A DNA stretch of 64,000 nt from Natronomonas pharaonis DSM 2160. GTDB taxonomy: Archaea > Halobacteriota > Halobacteria > Halobacteriales > Haloarculaceae. Position 1 is the first letter of the stretch; each line of letters starts with the position of its first letter. The stretch covers positions 930,001-994,000 of the forward strand of contig NC_007426.1 in the NCBI RefSeq assembly GCF_000026045.1, read 5' to 3'. Positions 18,016-26,394 of the stretch are shown here, in pieces. Below the pieces are notes generated by a model that saw only the letters and a list, made by a program, of their open reading frames with translations, had not been told where the DNA came from and searched no databases. Made by a program: the position numbers and the translations under genes.

Positions 18016-19449
18016 ATGAGGATCGGCCAGACCTCCGTGATCTACTTTCTCGGCAAGGTCACGGCCTCCGTCGTCGGCTTCCTCGCCACGATCTACTTCG
18101 CTCGAGTTCTCGGCGCAGAAGTGCTCGGCTTCTACGCCGTCGCGATCGCCGTCGCCGGCTGGCTCAAGCTCGGTGGCTCGATGGGCGTCAGCTCGGCCGT
18201 CCAGAAACGAATGAGTGAAGGCGACGATCCGGACCGGTACTTCGTCGCGGGCGCGCTGATGGTCGCCGCGTTCGCGGCCGTGGCCGTCTCAGTGCTGCTT
18301 CTCTTTCGCGACCAGGTGAACGCCTACGTCGGTGCGGAAGCAGCCCTTCTCGTCGCTTTACTGGTCACCGTCCAGCTCCTGTTTGCCATCGTCGGGGCCG
18401 GACTGAAAGGACAGCGTCGAGTCCACGTCTACGGCGTTCTCAAACCACTCAAGGAAGCGTCCCAGAGCCTGACACAGGTTGCACTCGTCGTTCCCGTCCT
18501 CTTCGGCCTCGGTCTCACGGGACTCCTCGCGGGCAAGGCGATCGGTGCCTTCCTCGTCACGCTCCTCGCTATCGCGGTGTTGGGCGTCAGTTTCAAACGT
18601 CCAACACTCGAACATTTCAAGAGTCTCCTCGATTTTGCCAAGTACTCCTGGCTCGGGAGCGTCGAGAGCCGGACCTTCAAGGAAGCTGATATCGTAATTA
18701 TGGGATTTTTCGTCTCCTCCGCACTCATCGGCGTCTACTCCATCGCCTGGAGTCTGACGATGTTTCTTACCCTTTTTGGCTCTTCGGTGCGGACGACGCT
18801 CTTTCCTGAGATCAGCAACGCAGCATCGACCAAAGGGAAAGACGCCATCTCACTCATCGAAGATGGGATATCGTACCAGGGACTGATCCTGATACCCGGA
18901 TTCGTTGGTGGCACGATACTCTCCGAACAGATTCTGCAGATATATGGTGACGAGTTCGTCCAGGGAACGGCTGTCCTCTGGATACTCATTCTGGCCGTCC
19001 TGTTGAAGGGGTACCAGTCCCAGTTCCTCACTGCACTCAACGGCCTGGATCGGCCCGATATCTCGTTCTACATCTACACCGCCTTTATTCTCTCCAACCT
19101 AATTTTGAACGTCACCCTTATCTACCTATTCGGTTGGGTCGGTGCCGCAATCGCAACAGCACTCTCTGCAGGTGTGGGGCTCTCGCTCTCATACATCGCC
19201 GTCAAGCGGCTGTCATCATTTAAAACACCAACAGAGATGATCGCTAAACAGCTAACTTCGGCACTGCTTATGGGTATTTTCGTCTATGCCGGTTTGTATA
19301 TCGAACAGACATTCGGACTGATTGAGTACAACGCCATCACAGTCGGTATTCTCGTATTTTCAGGCGCTCTGCTATACTTTGTTTTACTGTTCGTATTGTC
19401 AGAGGAGTTCCGGCGTACCACACGGAGAAATTTACCCGGGTTTGGGTGA
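18016..19449 (+). CDS. Polysaccharide flippase (MOP superfamily, AglR/Wzx-like)
   Basis: A membrane protein of about 477 residues with roughly 12-14 hydrophobic segments, starting MRIGQTSVIYFLGKVTASVV, the usual N-terminus of oligosaccharide flippases (VGFLATIYFARVLGAEVLGFY). It would move lipid-linked glycans across the cytoplasmic membrane. I chose the ATG at 18016; the frame opens with a TTG at 18001. It is the natural partner for the glycosyltransferases of this island and lies upstream of the phosphoramidate-type trio. Haloferax AglR belongs to the same superfamily, but orthology is not shown. Confidence 0.85.
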   Translation: MRIGQTSVIYFLGKVTASVVGFLATIYFARVLGAEVLGFYAVAIAVAGWLKLGGSMGVSSAVQKRMSEGDDPDRYFVAGALMVAAFAAVAVSVLLLFRDQVNAYVGAEAALLVALLVTVQLLFAIVGAGLKGQRRVHVYGVLKPLKEASQSLTQVALVVPVLFGLGLTGLLAGKAIGAFLVTLLAIAVLGVSFKRPTLEHFKSLLDFAKYSWLGSVESRTFKEADIVIMGFFVSSALIGVYSIAWSLTMFLTLFGSSVRTTLFPEISNAASTKGKDAISLIEDGISYQGLILIPGFVGGTILSEQILQIYGDEFVQGTAVLWILILAVLLKGYQSQFLTALNGLDRPDISFYIYTAFILSNLILNVTLIYLFGWVGAAIATALSAGVGLSLSYIAVKRLSSFKTPTEMIAKQLTSALLMGIFVYAGLYIEQTFGLIEYNAITVGILVFSGALLYFVLLFVLSEEFRRTTRRNLPGFG

Positions 19450-19766
19450 TTGAGTTTGGCGAACACCAGCTGTACATCGTTGTTCGCTTCTCCACTAATG
19501 ATGCTATCTTGAAGGTAGTTCCTCGAGTCGATTGGATGTTTTTCGAGAGGATACTCAACTCAGCGATAACTCCCAAAATCAATATCGATTCGAGACGAAC
19601 CGGTTTGATTATATCGGACAATTTTCCTCGTTCAGACTATCCTATATTTCTGCACAATTGACTGCTGATCTTCCCGCGAGGACACTATAGTGTAGATCAT
19701 CATCAAAATGTCGGGAGTCATCGCAAGCGAAAGAACATAAATAAACCTCCACCAAAGGTATTGTTG
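19450..19766. other. Intergenic region upstream of the phosphoramidate-type trio
   Basis: About 317 AT-rich bases with no convincing gene. A short + frame at 19446-19661 has no family match that I recognise and no clear ribosome-binding site. A promoter-like element lies at its right end. Confidence 0.4.
19736..19745 (+). promoter_or_regulatory. TATA-like element for the trio operon
   Basis: The sequence CATAAATAAA lies about 22-31 bases before the ATG at 19767. That spacing fits an archaeal TATA box serving a leaderless transcript. No BRE was verified. Confidence 0.45.
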
Positions 19767-22700
19767 ATGACTCGCCCCTTCGTCGTTATCCTCGGTGCCG
19801 GCCGCCCCTTCTCCGGCACCGTCCCCTCGGCACTCCAGCGCATCTCCGGCGATCGTCGCGTCCTCGATTGGCTCATCGATGCGTTCAGCACCACCCTGGA
19901 AAACCCAGAGATCCACTTCGTCGGCGGCTACCGCATGGACGAGATCGTCGAGGAGTACCCCGACATCCATTTCTCGCGCAACGAAGACTGGGAGGAGACC
20001 GGCACGATCGGCTCGCTCCTGTCGGCCCCCCTCGACGAGACCCGGCCCACCTACGTCTGCTATGCCGACGTCGTCTTCCAGCCCGAGATCGTCGCCGACC
20101 TCCAGAGCACCGCCGCCGACGCCGCGGTCGCGATCGACGAACGCTGGCGGACCCGCTACCGATCGCGCTCCGAGGCGAGCCGCGAGCGCGCCGAGAAAGC
20201 CCGCTACGAGACTGCCGACGAACCGTACGTCGATCGCGTCGCATCCGACCTCGATCCCGAGGAGGCCGACGCCGAGTTCACCGGCCTCACTCGACTCTCC
20301 CCCGCCGCGATGCGGTTCGTCTCCGATCTCGTCGATCGCAGCCTGATCGGCCCCGAGGACGACCTCGCGGATCTGGTCACCGCCCTCTCGGTCGGCGAGA
20401 TCCACCCCGAACCGGTCGACGTGGCGGGCCACTGGGCGGAACTCGAAACCGCAGAGGACCTGGCGCGGTTCGTCCTCGACACCAAGGCCAACACGCTCAA
20501 GCGCCTCGAATCGATGGTCACCGAGAGCACGATCGCCCCCCAGTACACCTTCACCGTCGACGACTTCGAGGACGATCCGACCACCGTCGCCGACACGATC
20601 GAGGCCACCTTCGATCGCCCGGTGATCGTCCGATCGAGCACCCTCGCCGAGGACGGCTGGGAGCACTCCAACGCCGGCCGCTTCGAGAGCGTCCTCGACG
20701 TGCCGCCCGACGACGAGACCGCCCTGCGGAACGCGATCGAAGCTGTGATCGACTCCTACGACGGCAACCCACACAACCAGGTGCTCGTCCAGCCGATGGT
20801 CCCCGACGTCGCCGCCAGTGGCGTCGTGATGACCCGATCGGTCGAACACGCCAGCCCCTACTACGTGATCAACTACGACGCCGAGACGGGCAGCACGGTC
20901 ACCGTCACTGACGGCAGCGGCGACGACATCCGGACGATTATCGTCCGCAAGGACACAGCTGACCGGTCCACGGCTAACGAGCCCGCAACGGGCGAATCTA
21001 TCGCTGACAGATCGGTCGCCTCAACCGGTGATCCAGCCCTCTGCCTGCCGGCTCTTCTGCGGGCAGTTGCCGAACTCGAAGAGGTCGTCGGCCACGACGG
21101 ACTAGATGTGGAGTTTGCCGTTACCGACGACGGCGAGGTGTATATTCTTCAGGTCAGACCGATGACAGTCGACCCCGGTGAACAGACCGTTGACGACGGC
21201 GCTGTCGTCCGGGCGATCGAAGAAGCCCGCGATACCTTCGAGTCCCGGCAGTCAGCTTCACCGTTCGTCTTCGGCGATCGGGCGATTTATGGAGTGATGC
21301 CCGACTGGAACCCGGCAGAGATTATCGGCCGGACGCCTCGCCTGCTGGCCGACTCCCTGTACCGGTACCTGATCATGGACGAGGTCTGGGCACGCCAGCG
21401 GGCTGAATTCGGCTATCGGGATGTCCGACCCCACCCCCTCATGTTCAGCTTTGCCGGCCAGCCGTACGTCGATGTACGTGCCGATTTCAACTCTTTCATC
21501 CCTGCGGCAGTCTCGGATGAGCTGGCCGAGAAGCTGGTCGATCACTACCTCACTCGGCTTGAAGAAAACCCCGAACTCCACGACAAAATCGAGTTCGAGA
21601 TCGCGGTCACCTGCCTGCCATTCGATTTCGAGCACCGCGCCGAGCCGCTGCGGGAGGCCGGATTCACCGATGCAGAACTCGATGAACTCCGCGAGGGGTT
21701 ACGAGGAATCACTCAGGGTGCGTTTGAGCGCGTCGAAGGCGGGGTCGATATGGCGAAGGTCGACGATCTCGAACGCCGGTACGAACGTCTCAGGACGGCT
21801 GACATCCCCGACCTACAGCTTGTCCGCACTCTGCTCGAGGACTGTCGACGGCTTGGAACACTGCCGTTCGCGCATCTAGCCCGAGCAGCGTTCGTCGCCG
21901 TCTCATTGCTTCGATCCCTCGAACGGAAAGGCATCCTGACAGACGAACAGGTGTCAGAGTTTCTCAACTCACTCGAGACCGTCGCCCGTGAATTCGAACA
22001 TGACGGGTATCTGGTTGCTCAGGGAGAACTTGGTTTCGAAGAATACGTCGAGCGGTATGGGCACCTCCGGCCGGGCACATACGACATCACCTCTCCACGG
22101 TACGCCGCCGATCCGGAGGGTTATCTCCGGCCGACAGTTGAGACTGCGAGTGAACCAGATTCCCACCCCAGACCGGATGCGATCTGGGATGGCGAGACCG
22201 CAGCAGAAATCGAAGCTGAACTCGAATCGATCGGGCTTCCGGCGGATATTGATCGGTTCGTCGACTTCCTGCGTGATTCGATCAAAGGCCGAGAATATGC
22301 CAAGTTCATCTTCTCGAAGAACCTCAGCCTTGCACTCGAACGTCTGGCAGCTTACGGCCAAGAACACGATCTCGATCGCGATACCCTCTCACACGTCTCG
22401 ATCGAAGACGTTCTCGAGCTCACGACAGGGCATCCACCCCAAGAGCCGGCTGAATGGCTCCATGAACGAGCTGCTGAGGGGCAGAGACGCCACACGATCG
22501 CCCAGGCCGTCGAGCTTCCACCGCTGCTGACTGAAGAACGGGAGTTTGACCGTTTCGAACGGCCAGCGCGTGAGCCGAACTTCGTTACAACCGAGACTGT
22601 CCGCGAACAGATAGCGGAGCCGGATGAGGACGATGATCCGACACTCGACGGCCGGATCGTCCTCATTCCGCAGGCTGATCCGGGCTACGACTGGCTGTTC

Positions 22701-22883
22701 GGATACGACATCGCCGGGCTCGTGACGATGTATGGTGGAACTAATTCCCACATGGCGATCAGGGCCGCAGAGTTCGGCCTGCCAGCGGCGATCGGGGTTG
22801 GTGAATCACTTTACGAACAACTCAGCGGGGCAGAGGTAATCGAACTCGACTGCGAAGCTAAGGCAGTCGAGCGGATTCGCTAA
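19767..22883 (+). CDS. Nucleotidyltransferase / PEP-synthase-like kinase fusion (glutamine kinase-like)
   Basis: A protein of about 1038 residues. Residues 1-250 resemble a sugar-phosphate nucleotidyltransferase with a degenerate start (VILGAGRPFSGTVPSAL), a metal-site-like YADVVF and the closing HWAELETAEDLARF. Residues 260-480 are a PPDK/PEP-synthase ATP-grasp domain (PVIVRSSTLAEDGWEHSNAG, QVLVQPMVPDVAASGVVMTR, VYILQVRPMT). A long middle domain follows. The last 80 residues are the phosphohistidine swivel domain with GGTNSHMAIRAAEFGLPAAI, the catalytic His at about 995. The domains match Campylobacter glutamine kinase Cj1418, which lacks the fused N-terminal part as far as I know. The next gene starts one base after the stop. 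The frame also offers TTG starts at 19761 and 19764. Confidence 0.75.
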   Translation: MTRPFVVILGAGRPFSGTVPSALQRISGDRRVLDWLIDAFSTTLENPEIHFVGGYRMDEIVEEYPDIHFSRNEDWEETGTIGSLLSAPLDETRPTYVCYADVVFQPEIVADLQSTAADAAVAIDERWRTRYRSRSEASRERAEKARYETADEPYVDRVASDLDPEEADAEFTGLTRLSPAAMRFVSDLVDRSLIGPEDDLADLVTALSVGEIHPEPVDVAGHWAELETAEDLARFVLDTKANTLKRLESMVTESTIAPQYTFTVDDFEDDPTTVADTIEATFDRPVIVRSSTLAEDGWEHSNAGRFESVLDVPPDDETALRNAIEAVIDSYDGNPHNQVLVQPMVPDVAASGVVMTRSVEHASPYYVINYDAETGSTVTVTDGSGDDIRTIIVRKDTADRSTANEPATGESIADRSVASTGDPALCLPALLRAVAELEEVVGHDGLDVEFAVTDDGEVYILQVRPMTVDPGEQTVDDGAVVRAIEEARDTFESRQSASPFVFGDRAIYGVMPDWNPAEIIGRTPRLLADSLYRYLIMDEVWARQRAEFGYRDVRPHPLMFSFAGQPYVDVRADFNSFIPAAVSDELAEKLVDHYLTRLEENPELHDKIEFEIAVTCLPFDFEHRAEPLREAGFTDAELDELREGLRGITQGAFERVEGGVDMAKVDDLERRYERLRTADIPDLQLVRTLLEDCRRLGTLPFAHLARAAFVAVSLLRSLERKGILTDEQVSEFLNSLETVAREFEHDGYLVAQGELGFEEYVERYGHLRPGTYDITSPRYAADPEGYLRPTVETASEPDSHPRPDAIWDGETAAEIEAELESIGLPADIDRFVDFLRDSIKGREYAKFIFSKNLSLALERLAAYGQEHDLDRDTLSHVSIEDVLELTTGHPPQEPAEWLHERAAEGQRRHTIAQAVELPPLLTEEREFDRFERPAREPNFVTTETVREQIAEPDEDDDPTLDGRIVLIPQADPGYDWLFGYDIAGLVTMYGGTNSHMAIRAAEFGLPAAIGVGESLYEQLSGAEVIELDCEAKAVERIR

Positions 22884-22884
22884 T

Positions 22885-23565
22885 ATGCGCCGGCTCGGGG
22901 TCACACAGCGCGTCGAAGTCGTCGAAGAGTACGGCGAGCGTCGGGACTGCCTGGATCAGGCTTGGACTGAGCTGCTTGAGAGCTGGGAGTTCCGGCCGTT
23001 TCCGCTACCTAACACCGTTGAGAACGTTGAAACATACCTTGACTCCCTGAATCTTGATGGGATTGTACTCACGAGCGGAAACGACCTTTCAAATCTCAAA
23101 AACCCGGACGATCCGGCACCCGAACGCGATCGATTCGAACGGGCCGCCCTCGAATGGGCGATCGATCACAAAGTTCCGGTCTGTGGTGTCTGCCGCGGGC
23201 TCGAACTTCTGAACGACCATTTTGATGGAAGCCTCTCTCCTGTGTCCGGCCATGTGGCAGTGGACCACGGTGTGTCGTTCGGCTACGAGGCGATCGATTT
23301 CAGCGAGGACGCCGATACCGTTCAACTCCCATCAGAGATCAAAACAAACAGCTATCATGACTACGGGATCGATCCGTCCGGTGTGGCGGATCCACTGTCG
23401 GTGCTTGGGACTGCTGCCGATGGAACCGTTGAGGCACTGCACCACCCGGAACTCCCGGTCCTCGGGATCATGTGGCACCCGGAACGTGATCCGGATCGGC
23501 CAGAGTCGTCTCGGGCTCTCGATCGTAAGCTATTCGATGCGCTGTTCGGAGAATCTGGACAATGA
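22885..23565 (+). CDS. Class I glutamine-amidotransferase-fold hydrolase (Cj1417-like)
   Basis: A 226-residue protein of the peptidase C26 / gamma-glutamyl hydrolase type. The nucleophile elbow is VCGVCRGLELLN (Cys in GVCRG), and the His and Glu of the triad are in LGIMWHPERDPD. It lacks any synthetase partner domain, so it should act as a free hydrolase of a gamma-glutamyl bond. In the Campylobacter pathway the homologous Cj1417 releases glutamate from gamma-glutamyl-CDP-amidate to leave CDP-phosphoramidate. It is one base after the kinase gene and overlaps the next by four bases (ATGA), which indicates one operon. Activity is inferred from family and context. Confidence 0.75.
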   Translation: MRRLGVTQRVEVVEEYGERRDCLDQAWTELLESWEFRPFPLPNTVENVETYLDSLNLDGIVLTSGNDLSNLKNPDDPAPERDRFERAALEWAIDHKVPVCGVCRGLELLNDHFDGSLSPVSGHVAVDHGVSFGYEAIDFSEDADTVQLPSEIKTNSYHDYGIDPSGVADPLSVLGTAADGTVEALHHPELPVLGIMWHPERDPDRPESSRALDRKLFDALFGESGQ

Positions 23566-24431
23566 ACGATGAGACGATATCAGAGCACACGCTAGACCAG
23601 ACCGTTGGGAAGACTCCCCCCGACGAGCTGGACACTATTACAGATGGTGGTTCTAACGCTACACCTGTGGCCGTTCACCTCGCAGCAGGCCAAGGAACAC
23701 GTCTGCGACCTCTCACTGACGATCGGCCCAAGCCGCTCGTCGAACTTGGCGGTCAGTCACTGCTGGAGCAAAACGTCGAGACACTCAAAGAAGCCGGTGT
23801 CAGGGACCACGTCGTCGTCACAGGCTATGAGGGCGACCAGATCGTCGATCGTGGGTTTGAGACGGTCCACAACGATGTCTACGACGAAACCGAGATGATA
23901 TACAGCCTTTTTTGTGCCGCGGAGGCGTTTCCCGACTCTGGAGAGGGGGATCTGCTTATTTCGTACGGCGATATCGTATACGAGCGCGACGTGGTTGAGG
24001 CATTGCTGGACTGTAGCGCACCTCTCTGTGTCGCTGTCGACCGGCAGTGGCGAAAGCTATGGGAAGAACGTTTCGAGGACCCTCTCTCAGATGCTGAAAC
24101 ACTCGATATCGACGATAAGGGACGGATCCACGAGATCGGCGAGACGCCTGAGGGATACGATACGATCGATGCACAGTACGTCGGCCTGCTGAAAGTACGG
24201 AACGATCATATCGATCGATTTGTTGATGCTTATACTGAACTGGACGCTCAGACCGATGGCTATGTTTCGATTGACACGACCGCCTTCCTCCAGCAGTTGA
24301 TCGACGACGGCTGGCACCTGCAGGCGGTCTCGATTGACCGCGGTTGGCTGGAGGTGGATACGCTCGAAGACCTCGAACGGTATCGGGAGCTGCACTCCAG
24401 CGGAGAACTTTCACAATTCGTAGATATATGA
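23562..24431 (+). CDS. Nucleotidyltransferase (Cj1416-like CTP:phosphoglutamine cytidylyltransferase candidate)
   Basis: A 289-residue NTP-transferase. After a variable first 45 residues comes VAVHLAAGQGTRLRPLTDDR and PKPLVELGG, the canonical NTP and Lys-containing motif. YDETEMIYSLFCAAEAF and LLISYGDIVYE (metal-binding Asp) follow, and it closes with IDRGWLEVDTLEDLERY. The ETEMIYSLF pattern is like the phosphocholine cytidylyltransferase (LicC) group and Cj1416. In the proposed pathway it would join CMP to L-glutamine phosphate. Its ATG overlaps the upstream stop by four bases. A sugar-phosphate substrate cannot be excluded. Confidence 0.75.
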   Translation: MNDETISEHTLDQTVGKTPPDELDTITDGGSNATPVAVHLAAGQGTRLRPLTDDRPKPLVELGGQSLLEQNVETLKEAGVRDHVVVTGYEGDQIVDRGFETVHNDVYDETEMIYSLFCAAEAFPDSGEGDLLISYGDIVYERDVVEALLDCSAPLCVAVDRQWRKLWEERFEDPLSDAETLDIDDKGRIHEIGETPEGYDTIDAQYVGLLKVRNDHIDRFVDAYTELDAQTDGYVSIDTTAFLQQLIDDGWHLQAVSIDRGWLEVDTLEDLERYRELHSSGELSQFVDI

Positions 24432-24526
24432 ACATTCCTCAAATTGTTCAAGAATCTGGTTTCCCTCCCCTTGAGGCGAGAATCCTGTCGTTCACGGCGG
24501 GCGTGAACCACCGCACAGCATATTGA
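24428..24526 (+). pseudogene. Truncated first codons of a fourth operon gene
   Basis: An ATG at 24428 overlaps the previous stop by four bases in the same ATGA fashion used inside the operon, and reads MNIPQIVQESGFPPLEA before the sequence turns into non-coding debris and stops at 24524-24526. The overlap suggests that a real gene began here and was cut shortly after about 24475. A palindrome (TTCACG..CGTGAA, 24489-24505) sits just past the break. What the lost gene encoded cannot be told. Confidence 0.4.
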
Positions 24527-24676
24527 AGTGTTCTGAGCCGTAGTGGGCACGCCCGACGCAAAACAAGCCAGACAACTCTGAGGCAGCAGGGCAGAATCTC
24601 GTCCCTACTGCCGAGGGGAACGGCAACGTGGCCCTGCCAGCACCGCGTCGGAGCTTTTGTCGCCACGGTGGCCGAG
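24476..24676. other. Rearranged junction with short palindrome, no gene
   Basis: About 200 bases between the truncated operon gene and the next pseudogene. It contains the palindrome at 24489-24505 and GC-rich inverted stretches but no convincing coding frame. It resembles the end region of an IS200/IS605-type element in style, but I could not match terminal hairpins or a TnpB sequence, so it stays unnamed. Confidence 0.3.
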
Positions 24677-25195
24677 TCACGTATAGAGCTCCCGGCCGAG
24701 CACCGAGGCTGATTCTGCCGGCCGCCACTCCGCCGGCCGGTCGTCCTCTGCCTCACGAGCCTGCTCGATGACGACGTTGGCACGGTCGGCGTGGTGGCGT
24801 AGTGCGTCGGCTTCGTCGTCGCCGTCAGTTACCCACGTCGGCGTCCAATGCTCGTTGATACTACCGCTTGCGAGCGTCTATGCCGCCAGCGTCGTCATTG
24901 AGCGGGCTGTGTCGTCCTCCCACCCATTGAGTATCCAGCCGTTTTCCAGCGCCGTTTGCAGGCAGCGGTAGCAGTCCGGCATCCCGTCGCCGTCAACCCA
25001 CGACCGGATGCGGCCCCGCGGGAGGTCGACCGCCGTGCTGACTGCTTGCGACCCCTGCTGTGGGTGCTTAGCTGTGTACCGCTGGACACGTTCGTAGTCT
25101 TCGACAGCGTCCCACGGGTCGTCGTAGTTTGGCGGGTCGTACGTCTCAACGAGGCTGCGTTTCGCCGTGTCGGTGTCTACTGAGTTGGAGAGCAC
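24677..25195 (-). pseudogene. Haloarchaeal hypothetical protein broken by an amber codon
   Basis: The minus-strand frame starts at 25195 and reads RSLVETYDPPNYDDPWDAVE, then AVDLPRGRIRSWVDG (a helix-turn-helix-like stretch) up to TTLAA, then TAG at 24878-24880. Beyond it the same frame continues GSINEHWTPTWVTDG through EWRPAESASVLGRELYT to a TGA at 24677. A Trp codon (TGG) changed to TAG would explain it. The full product would be 172 codons including stop. The family is common in haloarchaea but uncharacterised; a DNA-binding role is possible from the helix-turn-helix look. Confidence 0.6.
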
Positions 25196-25218
25196 AAAGA
25201 AATGTGGATATATTCGGG

Positions 25219-25698
25219 TTATTGACCGTATTCGAACGAGGCGAGCGTAGATGTTCGCTCACCTTCCTGCGACTGCCACACTAAGCGAATGTCATCGCTG
25301 CCACTCGGGTCGAAGCTACCGGGGCTGCCGTCCGAGTTAAGAACGATCTGACCGCCGGCCCTCATTGTATCACTGACGTTCTGTTCTAGGTCTTCGTCAT
25401 CTGCACGGATGCGTTCACCATCAACTGCCGAACCCGTTACAAAGAGGTTTTCAGCGTTTATCGAGTCTCCGCTTTCGTGTGTGAACGTAGTCTCGATATT
25501 ACCATTATCAGTACCGTTATCGGCGCTGATTTGCGCGTTGGGTGCGGTTTCTTGGACTTGGTCGCCGAGTCCGAGGACGAAGGTGCCGATGACGGCTGCA
25601 AGAATAACGGTTATTGCAACCATGAGGATGACTCCTATAACGGGCGATACAGCGCGTCTATCGTCGGTTTCCGGGTTGAGTAGGTTACTCAGATTCAT
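25219..25698 (-). CDS. Type IV pilin / archaellin-like secreted protein
   Basis: A 159-residue protein with a class III signal: a short basic leader ending DDRRAVSPVIG followed by the hydrophobic helix VILMVAITVILAAVIGTFVL, then an acidic, Asn/Asp/Ser-rich exported domain. This is the haloarchaeal PilA-type N-terminal domain (DUF1628 / Pilin_N), normally cut by the prepilin peptidase PibD. It would form or decorate surface pili. The gene stands alone with a good TATA element upstream. Confidence 0.85.
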   Translation of the reverse strand: MNLSNLLNPETDDRRAVSPVIGVILMVAITVILAAVIGTFVLGLGDQVQETAPNAQISADNGTDNGNIETTFTHESGDSINAENLFVTGSAVDGERIRADDEDLEQNVSDTMRAGGQIVLNSDGSPGSFDPSGSDDIRLVWQSQEGERTSTLASFEYGQ

Positions 25699-26394
25699 TG
25701 TTTTGGATTGTGTGTGCAGTCGCCGGCAGGAGATGAATTTATAACCCCGGACGCCCGAGTTACGGGTGCTTCTGGGGTAGTCATCTCGACTGCCTTTTGA
25801 GACTGACTGCGTAGCTATGCGTACGAGCGGGAGCGCATATAAATCCCTGTTTCTGCCTCAATTCGTGAGATGACCGAAAAACGACGGTTGACCAAATCGC
25901 GCAGAACTTGGGTCGGTCAAGTGCGCGGCCGATGGTCGACTGGGCGCAATCAAGCCAGCCGGTGGCTCCAACCAGCTCGTCAAACATCGCCCCGGTCAGC
26001 CGGACGCCCAGCCACGCTGCGAACGCGCACAAATGAGCTTTGCGAACGGGCTGTTGTTCGCCGGGTCGTACTCGGCTACGAGCGCTGATGCTATGACCGC
26101 CGCCAACCGCGGGAAGATGGGACCGACGCCGGTGTTCCGTTGCTGCCGTAGGTGCCTGGATTCGTCGGTCTGACGGATAGGTGGGCCGTCGCAGCGGCAG
26201 GCGTTGCCCGTCATGCTGCTGCCCCCCAGTCAGTTTCGGCTACGAGAATCGCACGACGTGAAGGGTGGGCAGGTAGTTTTTGCGTCGGACAATCACAGAG
26301 CGGGGGCTGCTCAAACGTTGAAACGGCGGAAATGAGACGCCAACGGGAGTTTGGCCACCGATTTCCAACGGCCAACGACCGTTTGGAAACCGAG
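25699..26394. other. Intergenic region between pilin and tRNA-Ile
   Basis: About 700 bases without a gene that I can support. Several overlapping short frames exist on both strands (for example 25996-26214 on the minus strand and 25870-26088 on the plus), but they disagree, show no family signature, and look like chance frames in GC-rich DNA. The right side directly abuts the tRNA gene, so it may hold remains of integrated elements. Confidence 0.35.
25736..25744 (-). promoter_or_regulatory. TATA-like element of the pilin gene
   Basis: On the minus strand the sequence reads TTATAAATT, about 38 bases before the pilin ATG at 25698. Initiation about 26 bases downstream would leave a leader of roughly a dozen bases. 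Confidence 0.5.

Noticed and set aside
19632-20849. A 405-codon minus-strand frame rich in Gly, Val and Arg
   Set aside because: Shadow of the nucleotidyltransferase-kinase gene; no family features, and the plus strand is clearly coding.
24476-24560. Possible IS200/IS605 (TnpB) right end with a guide-RNA-like hairpin
   Set aside because: Only a short palindrome is visible. No TnpB sequence or matching second end was found in the window.
24878-24880. TAG read as pyrrolysine in the hypothetical gene
   Set aside because: No sign of pyrrolysine machinery, and haloarchaea are not known for it; a Trp-to-stop mutation is simpler.
25870-26214. Short frames between pilin and tRNA-Ile as genes
   Set aside because: Competing frames on both strands, no conserved motif and no start signal favour any of them.
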